From assembly GCF_000746085.1 (NCBI RefSeq), contig NZ_JQKO01000012.1, positions 62,001-126,000 of the forward strand: a DNA stretch of 64,000 bases. Direction: 5' to 3'. The notes below the pieces were generated by a model. The model had not been told where the DNA came from. It was given only the letters and a program-made list of their open reading frames with translations, and did no database searches. This DNA is from Methylocapsa aurea (GTDB lineage Bacteria; Pseudomonadota; Alphaproteobacteria; Rhizobiales; Beijerinckiaceae). Made by a program: the position numbers and the translations under genes. Below are positions 29,444-38,950 of this stretch, piece by piece (within the stretch, counting starts at the first letter, position 1; each line of letters begins with the position of its first letter).

Positions 29444-29489
29444 GCGGGATTTGACGCGAAAAACCGGCGTCCACTTTTTCGCATCCCGC
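29444..29489 (+). repeat. Family A hairpin with a different stem
   Basis: The outer stem GCGGGAT/ATCCCGC (29444-29450/29483-29489) and inner stem GCGAAAAA/TTTTTCGC (29456-29463/29475-29482) enclose the loop CCGGCGTCCAC, with TTGAC as a 5-base bulge. Loop and bulge match the copies at 59-102, 11450-11493 and 63733-63776, while the outer stem bases are different yet still paired. Confidence 0.8.
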
Positions 29490-29491
29490 CC

Positions 29492-29711
29492 TAGAGCCGC
29501 TTTCGGATTCCATGGAATCGGAAAGCAGCTCCAGCTTTTGGCGTTAATGCATTTTCCTGTGGCGAAGCGGCGTCGGCTTCGCGCGAAAATGGGCGAGAGC
29601 ATATTCCGAACAGATTGATTCAATCTGTTCGATAAGAATATGCTTAGACTTTCTAGTGCTGGAGCGATTTCTGATCGATCGAATGACTCCATTCGATCGG
29701 AAAGCGCTCTA
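29492..29711. repeat. Array of three palindromes between convergent genes
   Basis: The palindromes are: GCTTTCGGATTCCATGGAATCGG-type, 29492-29532; GAACAGATTGATTCAATCTGTTC flanked by ATATTC/GAATAT, 29595-29648; and GATCGATCGAATG...CATTCGATCGG within GGAGCGATTT/AAAGCGCTCTAG, 29659-29711. They fill the space between the RND pump and the cold-shock gene, which converge here, so they may end transcription in both directions. The last palindrome supplies the TAG stop of the cold-shock gene. Confidence 0.7.
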
Positions 29712-29918
29712 GACGACCTTGAGATTGATGGCGGAGGTCTTTCCCTTTTTGGGGTCGCGCTCTTCCTCGAACGAGACTTTTTGCCCGTCCTGCAGGCCAT
29801 TCAGCCCTGCGCGTTCAACGGCGGAAATATGCACAAAGACGTCGGCGCCGCCGTTATCCGGGGTGATGAATCCGTAACCCTTGGTGCTGTTGAACCATTT
29901 TACAGTGCCAGTCGGCAT
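29709..29918 (-). CDS. cspA: Cold-shock protein (CspA family)
   Basis: Small single-strand nucleic-acid chaperone of 69 residues. It has RNP1 KGYGFI at 13-18 and RNP2 VFVHI at 27-31, and the start is [10 protein letters not shown]. The stop codon TAG (29711-29709) is the first three bases of a TAGAGCGCTTTCCGATCG palindrome. The 490 bases upstream, to the serine deaminase start, contain no supported gene and may hold a long cold-shock leader. Confidence 0.95.
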   Translation of the reverse strand: MPTGTVKWFNSTKGYGFITPDNGGADVFVHISAVERAGLNGLQDGQKVSFEEERDPKKGKTSAINLKVV

Positions 29919-30409
29919 CTAAAGTCTCCAATCATGAGCGGAGCGCGGCGCGTTTTTGCGCTGCGCATCAAGTGCCTGGCTCCCCACAGCAAAATGATGG
30001 CGCCCATCTTCACGTTCCTCGGGCCGATTGCAAGAGAAAGGCGGAGCGCGGCCTGAGCAATCTTGGGTTGATTGTCTGATTTTTCGGGTTTTTCCAGCGG
30101 AAACCGGCGGCGATATTTCGAAAAAGCGCGGCTTGGTCGGCGCCTTACGGGTCATGCGAGGGCTGGTCGTTGCCGCCGCCTTCCTTGCTCGACATCGCTC
30201 AGCTTGACATCCTATGACCCCTGTGCCGCTATCCATTCCGTCGCCATGCGCCGGCACGGTCCGCCGCCTAAGCGAAGCCGTCACTGGCTTGCATTAAGGG
30301 CGTGCGACAAATCGAGAGGCGCGCCCGCCGAGGGACTCATAGTCTCAGGCGAAATGGCGGAAGGGGCGCACGAAGGCCGGCGATGCGCCCGGTTGGGAAA
30401 GCGTCGCGC

Positions 30410-31831
30410 ATGCTCGAAACCATCATCCCGGACCACGGCGCGGCTTGGCGCCAGCGCGCCGAAGCCTCCATCAGCATCGCCGACCTTTTTACGATCGGCA
30501 TCGGTCCGTCGAGTTCGCATACGGTCGGGCCGATGCGAGCTGCGTTCCGCTTTGTCCAATTCCTCCAGGCTGCGGGCCTCGAGCCGCGCGTCGAGAATGT
30601 TCGGGTCGAGCTTTTCGGCTCCCTGGCGCTGACTGGACGAGGCCACGCGACCGATGTCGCCGTGATCCTCGGCCTTTCGGGTTGGGAGCCGGAGCGGGTC
30701 GAGCCCGCCAGTGTGGCGGCGCTCATCGAGGATGTGCGGCGGGGCGGCGCCCTCGCGCTCGGCGGCTCCAAGCCCATTGATTTCGCCGAGAGGCGCGACC
30801 TGCTGTTTAGAACCGGAGAGTTTTTGCCGGCCCATCCCAATGGCCTGCGCTTCGAGGCCCACCAGGGCGCCCGGCCGCTGATTGCGCAGCAATATTACTC
30901 CGTTGGCGGCGGGGCAATCGTCCTCGATGGCGAGGACGCCTCCTGCGATCGCGGCTCCAATTGCCGGCTGCGGCATCCGTTTTCATCGGCGGCGGAGCTT
31001 CTTGCGATCGGCCGCGAGAACGGCCTGCGCATTCACGAAATCGTCCTAGCAAATGAACAGGCGTGGCGAGAGCAATCCGAGACCCTTGAATTCGTCGATC
31101 GCGTGCGCGCGGCGATGTTTGCCTGCATCGAGCGCGGATGCGGGCAGGGCGGCGTCCTGCCGGGCGGCCTCAAGGTGCGGCGGCGCGCGAAAGCGCTGTA
31201 TGAAGACCTCGTCGAGACTGCCGCCAGCCTCGACCCGTCGCGAATCTTCGACTGGGTCAGCCTTTATGCGCTGGCCGTCAATGAGGAGAACGCCGCCGGC
31301 GGCCGGGTCGTCACGGCGCCGACGAATGGCGCGGCGGGCGTGCTTCCGGCCGTGCTGAAATATTATGAGACATTCTGCCCTGGCGCGAGCATCGACGGAT
31401 CGCGGACGCTCCTCCTCACCGCCGCCGCCATCGGCGCGCTGTACAAAAAGAGGGCGTCGGTATCGGCGGCGGAAATGGGCTGCCAGGGAGAGGTCGGGGT
31501 AGCCTGTTCGATGGCCGCCGCCGGCCTCGCCGCCGCGCTTGGGGGCGCCAATGCTCAGGTGGAGAATGCGGCGGAGATCGGCATGGAGCATAATCTCGGC
31601 CTGACCTGCGATCCGATCGGCGGGCTTGTCCAGATCCCTTGCATCGAGCGCAACACGATGGGCGCGGTGAAGGCCATCAACGCCGCCCGCCTCGCCTTGC
31701 ACGGCGATGGCGCCCATCATGTCTCCCTCGACGCGGTCATAGAGACGATGCGGCAGACCGGGCTCGACATGCAGTCGAAGTATAAGGAAACGAGCCTTGG
31801 CGGCCTTGCCGTCAATGTCGTTGAATGTTGA
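30410..31831 (+). CDS. sdaA: L-serine ammonia-lyase, single-chain iron-sulfur type
   Basis: Deaminates L-serine to pyruvate using an oxygen-sensitive 4Fe-4S cluster. The beta domain begins [22 protein letters not shown], the family hallmark, and the alpha domain shows [22 protein letters not shown]. Cluster cysteines are visible in [13 protein letters not shown] and [14 protein letters not shown]. The ATG at 30410 gives 473 residues, near the family norm of about 455-470; an ATG at 30383 is also possible. A GGGA lies about eleven bases before 30410. Monocistronic in appearance and convergent with the DoxX gene. Confidence 0.92.
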   Translation: MLETIIPDHGAAWRQRAEASISIADLFTIGIGPSSSHTVGPMRAAFRFVQFLQAAGLEPRVENVRVELFGSLALTGRGHATDVAVILGLSGWEPERVEPASVAALIEDVRRGGALALGGSKPIDFAERRDLLFRTGEFLPAHPNGLRFEAHQGARPLIAQQYYSVGGGAIVLDGEDASCDRGSNCRLRHPFSSAAELLAIGRENGLRIHEIVLANEQAWREQSETLEFVDRVRAAMFACIERGCGQGGVLPGGLKVRRRAKALYEDLVETAASLDPSRIFDWVSLYALAVNEENAAGGRVVTAPTNGAAGVLPAVLKYYETFCPGASIDGSRTLLLTAAAIGALYKKRASVSAAEMGCQGEVGVACSMAAAGLAAALGGANAQVENAAEIGMEHNLGLTCDPIGGLVQIPCIERNTMGAVKAINAARLALHGDGAHHVSLDAVIETMRQTGLDMQSKYKETSLGGLAVNVVEC

Positions 31832-31853
31832 GGCGCGGCCGGACTGGCTGTTC

Positions 31854-32267
31854 TTACGCGTCCCGTCGCGCGCGGCTTTCGAGTAGATCGTCGAGACTCC
31901 AGGCTCCAGGCCCCGCCGCCGCCAGATAGAGGAAGATGAAGCAATATAGCGCCGCCGCCTCGCCGCCATTGAGAACCGGGAAGAAGCCTTTAGGCGCATG
32001 AAACATGAAATAGGCGACGGCCATTTCTCCCGCCAAAAGCACGGCGGTTGGCCGGGTGAAGAGGCCCAGCACGATCAACGCGCCGCCGATCAGCTCGATC
32101 AGGCCGCCGATGCCGAGCAATGTGAAGATCGGTTGGGGACCCGGCGCCGCCCCGGCTGGCAAGCCCAGCACCTTGACTGAGCCATGAGCCAGGAAAAGCA
32201 GCCCGGCGACGATGCGCAAGGCCGCCAGAAATTTTGGAGTCCAGTGAATCGGAACGATCTTGAACAT
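31854..32267 (-). CDS. DoxX-family membrane protein
   Basis: A 137-residue protein with four hydrophobic segments and the DoxX pattern (RIVAGLLFLAHGSVKVLG; GLIELIGGALIVLGLFTRPTA). DoxX proteins have varied roles, including redox homeostasis, and this one cannot be placed further. The ATG at 32267 is chosen because GGAGGAGG lies five to six bases upstream. It is convergent with sdaA. Confidence 0.82.
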   Translation of the reverse strand: MFKIVPIHWTPKFLAALRIVAGLLFLAHGSVKVLGLPAGAAPGPQPIFTLLGIGGLIELIGGALIVLGLFTRPTAVLLAGEMAVAYFMFHAPKGFFPVLNGGEAAALYCFIFLYLAAAGPGAWSLDDLLESRARRDA

Positions 32268-32615
32268 AGCGTCCTCCTCCATTTAAGGGCGACGTCCGCC
32301 GCAATAAACAATAGCGCGCGATCAAAATCATTAGGATAAAATTTAATTGTATATAACTATATTGTGTACTGCCTTGCGTCCTGTTCGGATAATGCGGCAG
32401 ACCTCCAGCGCAAGAGCTACTCGCCTCAGCCGCCAGGTCAAGGCGCATCGCTGTCATCCGAGCGTCACGGCGCGGCGCCTCTGTGCTTGTGCGCGTCCGC
32501 CAACGCGCCTCGCCCGAGCATGGTCCTAGAACATGCTCCACCTCACTGAACCGGAGCGCTTCCTTTTCGATCAGATGAATCCATCAGATCGGGAAGCGCT
32601 TTAGCGGAGCTTGTT
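32268..32615. other. Spacer with family B palindrome
   Basis: AT-rich near 32325-32370 and probably carrying promoters for the flanking divergent genes. TAGAACATGCTCC near 32527 is a repeat fragment. 32553-32604 is a family B palindrome with arms TCGATCAGATG and CATCAGATCGGGA. No gene is seen. Confidence 0.5.
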
Positions 32616-34970
32616 ATGGACTTCTTCAGGCGTTTCACTTTTCTCGTATGCGCCCCGGCATTCGACGAACAAGACCTCGAGGGGCTGCGGCTCCAGCAGA
32701 TCATCGTCGCCATCCAGCAGCTTGGAATCGACGTCGTGCGGGCGCGGCGGATCGAGGACGCCGAAATCGCCGTGCAGACCGACGCGGCGATCGGCTGCAT
32801 GGTGGTCGACTGGGGCAAGAAGGGCGTCGAAGGAAAGACCGCCGCGCTGATCAATCTCATGCGTCGGCGCGGCCTTGAAATGCCGATCGTGATGCTTGTT
32901 CGCCGCAAGCAGTTCGAGGATATCCCGGTCGAGGTGCTGGATTATATCGACGGCTATGTCTTTCTCGCCGAAGAGACGCCGGAATTCATCGCCAAAAATC
33001 TCGTCAGCCGGCTCAAGCAATATGCCGAGACCTTGAAGACTCCCTTCTTTGGCGCCCTCGTCGATTACGCGGAAGAGGGCAATCAATTATGGACCTGCCC
33101 CGGCCATAATGGCGGCATTTTCTACAGCCGCAGCCCAATCGGCCGGATCTTCGTCGAACATTTTGGCGAAGCGATCTTTCGCGACGATCTCGACAATTCC
33201 GTGCTCGAACTCGGCGATCTCCTGGTCCATGAGGGGCCGGCGCTGCGCGCCCAGAAAGAGGCGGCGGCGATCTTTGGGGCCGAGCGGACCTATTTCGTCC
33301 TGAACGGAACCTCCTCCTCCAATAAGATCGTACTCTCCGCCTTGGTCGCCGAGGACGATCTCGTGCTGTTTGACCGCAACAATCATAAAGCGGCGCATCA
33401 CGGGGCCTTGTTCCTTGGCGCCGGGATTCCAATTTTTCTTGAAACCGACCGCAATCAATATGGCCTGATCGGCCCGATCTATCCAGAAGCGCTCGACGAG
33501 GCGCGCATTCGCGAAAAGATCCGCAATCACCCCCTCGTCAAGGACAAGGAGGCTTGGCGGCGCGAACGGCCGTTCCGGGTCGCGGTCATCGAGCAATGCA
33601 CCTATGACGGGACGATCTACAATGCGCGGATGATCCTCGATCGGATCGGGCATCTTTGCGACTATGTTCTCTTCGACGAGGCATGGGCCGGGTTCATGAA
33701 GTTCCACCCCTTGTTCGCCGATCGCTTCGCCATGGGCCTTGGCGCGCTTGGCCCGAACCACCCCGGCATCATCGCCACCCAATCGACGCATAAGCAGCTC
33801 GCGAGCTTTTCACAGGCCTCGCAGATCCATGTGAAGGACAATCACATTCGCGGCCAGGAGCGGCGGGTCGAGCATCGCCGCTTCAACGAGTTCTTTCTGT
33901 TGCACGCCTCGACCTCGCCCTTCTATCCGCTGTTCGCCTCGCTCGACGTTGGCGCGCAGATGATGAAAGGCCGCTCCGGCGAGGTCCTTTGGGACGACAC
34001 CATCAAGCTTGGGATAGAATTGCGCAAAAAGTTGCGCGCGGTCAGACGGGAGTTCGAGGCAAAGGAGCAGGATCCCGACCGGCGCTGGTTTTTCGACGCC
34101 TTCGTCCCGGATCGAATCGTCGCCGCCGCGCGTCCGGGAGAGGCCCCGCGCGACGTAGCTTGGGAAAGCGTCCCGACGGAGGAGCTCGTCTCCCACGCCC
34201 GCTATTGGGAAATGGCGCCCGGCGCGTCGTGGCACGGGTTCGGCCATGTCGAGCCGGGTTTCGCGATCACCGATCCGATGAAGCTGACCTTGCTGACGCC
34301 GGGATTTGATCGCCGCGCGGGCGCCTATGAGGCGCATGGGATTCCGGCCCCCGTCGTCGCGCAATATCTGCGCGAAAACCGCATCGTTCCGGAAAAGAAC
34401 GATCTTAATTCGCTCCTGTTCCTGCTGACGCCTGGGGTAGAATCGAGCAAGGCCTGGACATTGCTCAGCGCGCTGGTCGCCTTCAAGAAGCTGCATGACG
34501 AGAATGCCCGGCTCGTCGATGTCTTTCCCGAATTCGTCCGCGCCCGGCCCGCCCGCTACGCCGGCTTGCGGCTGCGCGATCTCTGCGGGCAGATGCATGC
34601 CTTCTACCGCGACTGCGCGACCAGCAAATTGCAAAAGGCGCAATTCACTCCTGAGCATCTTCCGCAAATGGCGATGGCGCCGCATGAGGCCGTCCGCCAA
34701 ATGGTCCGCAACAAGGTCGACTATCTGCCGATCGATAAGATCTTTGGCCGAATCGCGACGACGCTTTTCGTTGTCTATCCGCCCGGAATAGCGACGATCG
34801 TTCCTGGCGAGAGGCTCGACGAGCGGGCCAAGCCGATGCTCGACTATCTGAAAATGTTCGAGCGCAGCGCCAATCTCTTTCCCGGCTTCGAGGCGGAAAT
34901 TCAGGGCGTCTATCGCGAGATCGACCCGGATGGAACGGTCAGGTTCCACACCTATGTCGTTCGCGAATAG
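32616..34970 (+). CDS. Orn/Lys/Arg decarboxylase, fold type I PLP enzyme
   Basis: Large biodegradative-type basic amino-acid decarboxylase of 784 residues. It has an N-terminal response-regulator-like wing domain (about 1-130), a PLP aminotransferase-fold core, and a C-terminal domain. The PLP lysine is K393 in ATQSTHKQLASFSQ, and the aspartate motif reads DEAWAGFMKFHPLF. The product is an amine (cadaverine, putrescine or agmatine). The substrate cannot be settled by eye because Lys, Orn and Arg enzymes share these motifs. No antiporter gene lies next to it, unlike acid-resistance cad or adi operons. Confidence 0.88.
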   Translation: MDFFRRFTFLVCAPAFDEQDLEGLRLQQIIVAIQQLGIDVVRARRIEDAEIAVQTDAAIGCMVVDWGKKGVEGKTAALINLMRRRGLEMPIVMLVRRKQFEDIPVEVLDYIDGYVFLAEETPEFIAKNLVSRLKQYAETLKTPFFGALVDYAEEGNQLWTCPGHNGGIFYSRSPIGRIFVEHFGEAIFRDDLDNSVLELGDLLVHEGPALRAQKEAAAIFGAERTYFVLNGTSSSNKIVLSALVAEDDLVLFDRNNHKAAHHGALFLGAGIPIFLETDRNQYGLIGPIYPEALDEARIREKIRNHPLVKDKEAWRRERPFRVAVIEQCTYDGTIYNARMILDRIGHLCDYVLFDEAWAGFMKFHPLFADRFAMGLGALGPNHPGIIATQSTHKQLASFSQASQIHVKDNHIRGQERRVEHRRFNEFFLLHASTSPFYPLFASLDVGAQMMKGRSGEVLWDDTIKLGIELRKKLRAVRREFEAKEQDPDRRWFFDAFVPDRIVAAARPGEAPRDVAWESVPTEELVSHARYWEMAPGASWHGFGHVEPGFAITDPMKLTLLTPGFDRRAGAYEAHGIPAPVVAQYLRENRIVPEKNDLNSLLFLLTPGVESSKAWTLLSALVAFKKLHDENARLVDVFPEFVRARPARYAGLRLRDLCGQMHAFYRDCATSKLQKAQFTPEHLPQMAMAPHEAVRQMVRNKVDYLPIDKIFGRIATTLFVVYPPGIATIVPGERLDERAKPMLDYLKMFERSANLFPGFEAEIQGVYREIDPDGTVRFHTYVVRE

Positions 34971-34992
34971 GGCTCTATGTCCGAGGGGTCGA

Positions 34993-35556
34993 TCAGCTTT
35001 TTTCGATCTCCGGCGCGGGATCGCTCGGCGGCGTCGCGCCTCCGGGGCCAAGCGCGCGTTGCATCAACACAGTGTCGGTCCAATGACCAAACTTGAAGCC
35101 GACCGAGCGCAACACGCCGGAGCGTTCGAACCCAACCGATTCATGGAGGCGAAGCGATGCGGCGTTGACGCTGTCGATGTAGCAGACCATCTGCCGGAAC
35201 CCCGCTTGCGCGCAAGCGTCGATCAGGACTGGCAGCAGCCGCCGGCCGACGCCCGAACGCACATGATCCTTATGCACATAGATCGAATGCTTGACGGCGT
35301 AGCGATAGGCGGGACGCTTGAGAAATGGAACGGCATAGGCATATCCGACGACCAAACCGGCCTGCTCGGCGACGAGGTGCGGAAGGCGGCGATTGAGCAT
35401 CGCCTTTCGCCGCCGCTTGATGTCGTCGGGACGCAGCGGCTCGGCCTGATAATCGCCGAGGCCAAATTGAGCATAATAGGTGTAAATGGCGAGCATGGCC
35501 GGAACGTCCATCTCGGATGATGGGCGGACCGTGATAGCGACAGGCTGATCGAGCAT
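34993..35556 (-). CDS. GNAT acetyltransferase, phosphinothricin-type
   Basis: N-acetyltransferase of the Pat/phosphinothricin group. ITVRPSSEMDVPAMLAIY is the usual start, IYVHKDHVRSGVGRRLLPVLI carries the acetyl-CoA motif A, and NAASLRLHESVGFERSGVL is the C-terminal signature. The ATG at 35556 is used because GGAA lies seven bases upstream and similarity begins there. Length 187. It is convergent with the decarboxylase gene. An acceptor such as an amino-acid analogue is plausible by family only. Confidence 0.85.
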   Translation of the reverse strand: MLDQPVAITVRPSSEMDVPAMLAIYTYYAQFGLGDYQAEPLRPDDIKRRRKAMLNRRLPHLVAEQAGLVVGYAYAVPFLKRPAYRYAVKHSIYVHKDHVRSGVGRRLLPVLIDACAQAGFRQMVCYIDSVNAASLRLHESVGFERSGVLRSVGFKFGHWTDTVLMQRALGPGGATPPSDPAPEIEKS

Positions 35557-35900
35557 ATTGGTTTCCGGGCTTAAGCGTCTTGGCCGGCGGGGAATGAAGA
35601 TCCCTTCCGCGCGATTTTCACATTCCGACCGCGACCCCGGAAGAGGCGGTCTTGACCGACCATCCAAAAATGAACTCTTGATGACAACCGAAACCTTTTG
35701 CGCGGAGTTGAAGAAAATGTGATTTCGGCGCGATCAAGCCGCGATTCCTTCCCGATCAGATGATTCCATCTGATCGGGAGGCGCTCTCGGTCTTAGATCA
35801 CGACATAATCCTTGTAAAAGCAGGATCGGAAACCTAACTGGGGTCTCGGGCCGGCGCTTCCGGCGGAAAATTCCAGGCCCGCGATTTTTGCAGGACGCCC
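35557..35900. other. Spacer with family B palindrome
   Basis: 35741-35790 is a family B palindrome: TCCCGATCAGATG pairs with CATCTGATCGGGA. The remainder shows no gene. Confidence 0.55.
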
Positions 35901-36701
35901 TTGCGCCATTTACCAAGCCAACCGCCCGCCCGCTTCCTGACCCGGCCCATCGCCGCGATCGCGGAGGAGGTGCGCAGAGGCGGATTCAGCTTTGCTCCCG
36001 CAGATGAGTTTCGCGCCCTCCTCCCGGCCGCCGCGATTGCTGGCTGGCCGTCCTTTGCCGCGAGCTGGGAAAATCTTGGCTTTGACGCCTATATGGCCGA
36101 TGGCGGCCGCTATCGGCGCCGGCGCTTCGCGGCTTTCGCGGTTTCCTCGGAAGGCGTCGCTCGCAAGGCGCATCAGGCGCATTATCAGAGCCCGGATTAT
36201 AATCCGCTGAATGGCGGCGTCGAACGCTGGTTCGAGCCGGTGACCGAGGCAGTCGCCGCAAATCCGACGACGCTGGCTCTCATCGAGGCTGGCCGCGATG
36301 TCTTCGACGCCTTGACGCCGGAGCGGGACAGGCGGCGCCCCTGGCATGTCGAGATGCATCAGTTCCGCATCGAAGCCCGCGCCGGACAAATCGGCCAGCC
36401 CACGCCTGAGGGGCTGCATCGCGATGGGGTGGATTTCGTGCTGGTCGTGCTGGTCAAGCGGGAGAATGTGGAAAGCGGGGTGACCTCGATCCATAGTCTC
36501 GATCGCGCGCATCTGGGCGATTTCACGCTTATCAATCCCCTGGACGCCGTCTTCCTGCAGGACAACCGGGTTTTTCACGGGGTGACGGCGATTCGCGCCC
36601 TGGATGAAAATCGCCTCGCGCATCGGGACGTCGCGGTCATCACTTTCCGCGACGCGCCCGCAGGTCTCCCAAGCCCCGCAGGTCTCCTAAGCTTGGATTG
36701 A
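35901..36701 (+). CDS. 2-oxoglutarate/Fe(II) dioxygenase, IDO-like (PF10014 type)
   Basis: Resembles the 2OG-Fe dioxygenase group that includes bacterial L-isoleucine 4-hydroxylase. The metal site is visible as HRD in PEGLHRDGVDFVLVVLV with the distal histidine in DNRVFHGVTAI, and QFRIEA precedes it as in the family. Length 266. The only reasonable start is TTG 35901 with AGGA five bases upstream. The likely reaction is hydroxylation of a free amino acid; the substrate is unknown. It stands close to the GNAT and decarboxylase genes, all acting on amino acids by family, but they are not one operon. Confidence 0.75.
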   Translation: MRHLPSQPPARFLTRPIAAIAEEVRRGGFSFAPADEFRALLPAAAIAGWPSFAASWENLGFDAYMADGGRYRRRRFAAFAVSSEGVARKAHQAHYQSPDYNPLNGGVERWFEPVTEAVAANPTTLALIEAGRDVFDALTPERDRRRPWHVEMHQFRIEARAGQIGQPTPEGLHRDGVDFVLVVLVKRENVESGVTSIHSLDRAHLGDFTLINPLDAVFLQDNRVFHGVTAIRALDENRLAHRDVAVITFRDAPAGLPSPAGLLSLD

Positions 36702-36842
36702 AACGCGCGGCCCGAGCGCCGAAGGTCCGGGCCATGCGATGGCGCACATCGAAGCCGCTCGCCTTCGTCCCATGAATGTGAAATTTTGGCTGCGCTTAAG
36801 CGGGTTCGCGCTTTGGCCTACGCATGATCGGGACCAGCACCC

Positions 36843-37931
36843 TTGTTCACCGACGATGATCTGATCGCCGCGCGCGACGCCGGCATTTTGAACGAGAATG
36901 ATTGCAAGGCCCTGATCGCCTATCTGCGCGGGCGCAAGAAAGGCTTGCCTCAATCCGAAATGGCGGCCGTTGCGCCGCCGGCTCCGGTTCGGTTCGATCT
37001 CACCCATGTCCTTTGGTATGCCGGGGCGCTCATCGTCATCACGGCGATGGGCTTGTTTACGAACGAGGCCTTCAACCGCATGGGCGGCAAGGCGCTGACC
37101 GCGACTGCGATTGTCTACGCCGGCGTTTTCATCGCGCTTGGCGATTATCTTTGGCGCAAGAAAGGGCTGCGGACGCCGGGCGGGCTTGCCGTCGCCATCG
37201 CGGTGGCGATGACGCCAATGGCGGTTTATGGCGTTCAGGACCAGCTTGGCCTCTGGAGCGAGGCCCTTGGCAGTCCGGGAGAATATCGCGGCTTCTTCCC
37301 TTATATCAATGCAAGCTGGCTCTACATGGAGCTCGCGACGATCGTCGCCGCCATCCTCGCCCTTCGCTTTTATCCATTCCCCTTCATAACGATGATCGCG
37401 GCGGTCGCCCTTTGGTTCATGTCGATGGATCTCGCGGCTTGGTTCGCCAGGGCCGATGTCGGCGATTTCGAGCTGCGGCGGCAAGTCTCCCTATGGTTCG
37501 GCCTCGCGGTCATGGCCAGCGGCTGGATCGTCGATCTGAAATGGCGGACGCGCGGCAATTTCGCCTTTTGGCTGCATCTTGCCGGTGCCGCGGCCTTCTG
37601 GGGCGGTTTGAGCTTCAGCAAGGGCGCCAGCGAATGGCAGGGCGCTCTCTACTGCCTCATCAATATCGGTCTGGTCATTTTCGCCGTGTTCATCGGCCGC
37701 CGGATCTATGCGATCTTCGGCGCGCTCGGCATCGCGATTTACCTCGGCCATCTCGCCGATGATATTTTCAAGGACGCCTTGCTGTTCTCATTCGCGTTGT
37801 CGGCGATCGGCTTGCTGACGATCGGGCTTGGCATCGCCTTCCATCAAAATCATGCGGCGATCGGGCGCGGGATCGATGCGCGGCTTCCACGCGCCTTGCG
37901 CGCTTTGCGGCCCGCGGGGCGGGAGGGATAA
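36843..37931 (+). CDS. Polytopic membrane protein (DUF2157-like)
   Basis: A 362-residue protein with a short soluble N terminus (TDDDLIAARDAGILNENDCKALIAYL, a helical DUF2157-like start) and roughly nine hydrophobic segments. No transport or catalytic motif is recognised. The start is TTG at 36843; no ATG or GTG is available near it. The gene stands alone. Function unknown. Confidence 0.6.
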   Translation: MFTDDDLIAARDAGILNENDCKALIAYLRGRKKGLPQSEMAAVAPPAPVRFDLTHVLWYAGALIVITAMGLFTNEAFNRMGGKALTATAIVYAGVFIALGDYLWRKKGLRTPGGLAVAIAVAMTPMAVYGVQDQLGLWSEALGSPGEYRGFFPYINASWLYMELATIVAAILALRFYPFPFITMIAAVALWFMSMDLAAWFARADVGDFELRRQVSLWFGLAVMASGWIVDLKWRTRGNFAFWLHLAGAAAFWGGLSFSKGASEWQGALYCLINIGLVIFAVFIGRRIYAIFGALGIAIYLGHLADDIFKDALLFSFALSAIGLLTIGLGIAFHQNHAAIGRGIDARLPRALRALRPAGREG

Positions 37932-37997
37932 TTCCCCATTCAGCGCACGCAAAAAAGGCCGCGCGCGCGAACATTGCCTGTTCCTGCCGAAGGCTTT

Positions 37998-38396
37998 TCA
38001 AGAAGGCTCGAACTTCAAGGCGATTCCATTGATGCAATAGCGCATATAGGTCGGAGGAGGGCCGTCGTCGAAGACATGTCCGAGGTGGCTGCCGCAGCGG
38101 CTGCAATGGACTTCGACGCGGACTATTCCATGGCTCCGGTCCTCCGCGGACTCGGTGGCGCCCTCGATCGGCTCGTTGAAACTGGGCCACCGCGTGCCGC
38201 TCTCGAATTTCACCTTTGATTCGAACAAAGGCTGATCGCAGCCCGCGCAAACGAACCTGCCGAGGCGTCTCTCAAGGTTCAAAGCGCAGCTTCCAGGCGC
38301 TTCGGTTCCGCGCTCGCGCATCACCTTATACTGTTCCGGGGACAGCAGACTCCGCCATTCGGCATCGGTGCGCGTGACTTTGAACTTGGAACTCAT
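37998..38396 (-). CDS. msrB: Peptide-methionine (R)-S-oxide reductase MsrB
   Basis: Reduces the R epimer of methionine sulfoxide. Two zinc CxxC pairs are present at C50/C53 and C98/C101, and the catalytic cysteine is C121 in RYCINGIAL. The ATG at 38396 has GGAG about eight bases upstream and gives 132 residues, the single-domain norm. The usual SGTGWPSF reads SGTRWPSF here, one substitution in a conserved turn. No msrA is seen in the window. Confidence 0.93.
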   Translation of the reverse strand: MSSKFKVTRTDAEWRSLLSPEQYKVMRERGTEAPGSCALNLERRLGRFVCAGCDQPLFESKVKFESGTRWPSFNEPIEGATESAEDRSHGIVRVEVHCSRCGSHLGHVFDDGPPPTYMRYCINGIALKFEPS

Positions 38397-38950
38397 AATT
38401 TTAATCTCCACACGGACAAGTTCTTAAAGAAACGATGGATTTTTTGAATAATTCATTCTTCAAAATTCGGGCGCCCGTTCTCACGGCCTGCCCCCTCCCC
38501 GCGAAAAGCGGCAAGGGGTCGCGGCTCGCCGCGCCCGGGCGGCCAAGAACTCAACTCCTGATCAAGGGGAAAGGAAGGGTTCATCGAAAGAATCTGTTAT
38601 CGCCGCTTGCGATCTGCTCAAGAGCAAGTTGTCATTAAGCTGAATCGAACTTGTTTATCTCTTTGTCTTGATGCTGGAATTTAACGAAAACTTGGTCCTT
38701 TTTTGGCTAGAGCGCTTCCCGATCAGATGGAATCGAAAAGGAATCGCTCAATTTCAAAGAGTTGGAGCATGTTTTCATCGGTTCACGTGGTCGGCGCGCG
38801 AATTTGTCGCGAGCCCTCCAGGTGATCATTAATCTCTATTGTTTAGAACGATTCGTGGGCAAATGACCTTCTTGCCTCTTCGTGGCGACGCGCCTTCAAA
38901 AGCCGCCGCGTCTCGGTGGGGCAAGGCAGGCATTTTGAATGGAGCATGCG
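38397..38950. other. Long spacer with repeats, no gene seen
   Basis: A GC-rich imperfect hairpin lies near 38494-38520. TAGAGCGCTTCCCGATCAGATGG at 38708 starts a truncated family B copy, followed by GGAGCATG-type sequence to about 38785. No coding region is supported. Confidence 0.5.

Noticed and set aside
27706-29484. 592-codon open frame antisense to the RND permease gene
   Set aside because: It mirrors codon positions of a clear AcrB-family gene and reads as Arg/Asp/Gly-rich sequence with no domain; a by-product of high GC.
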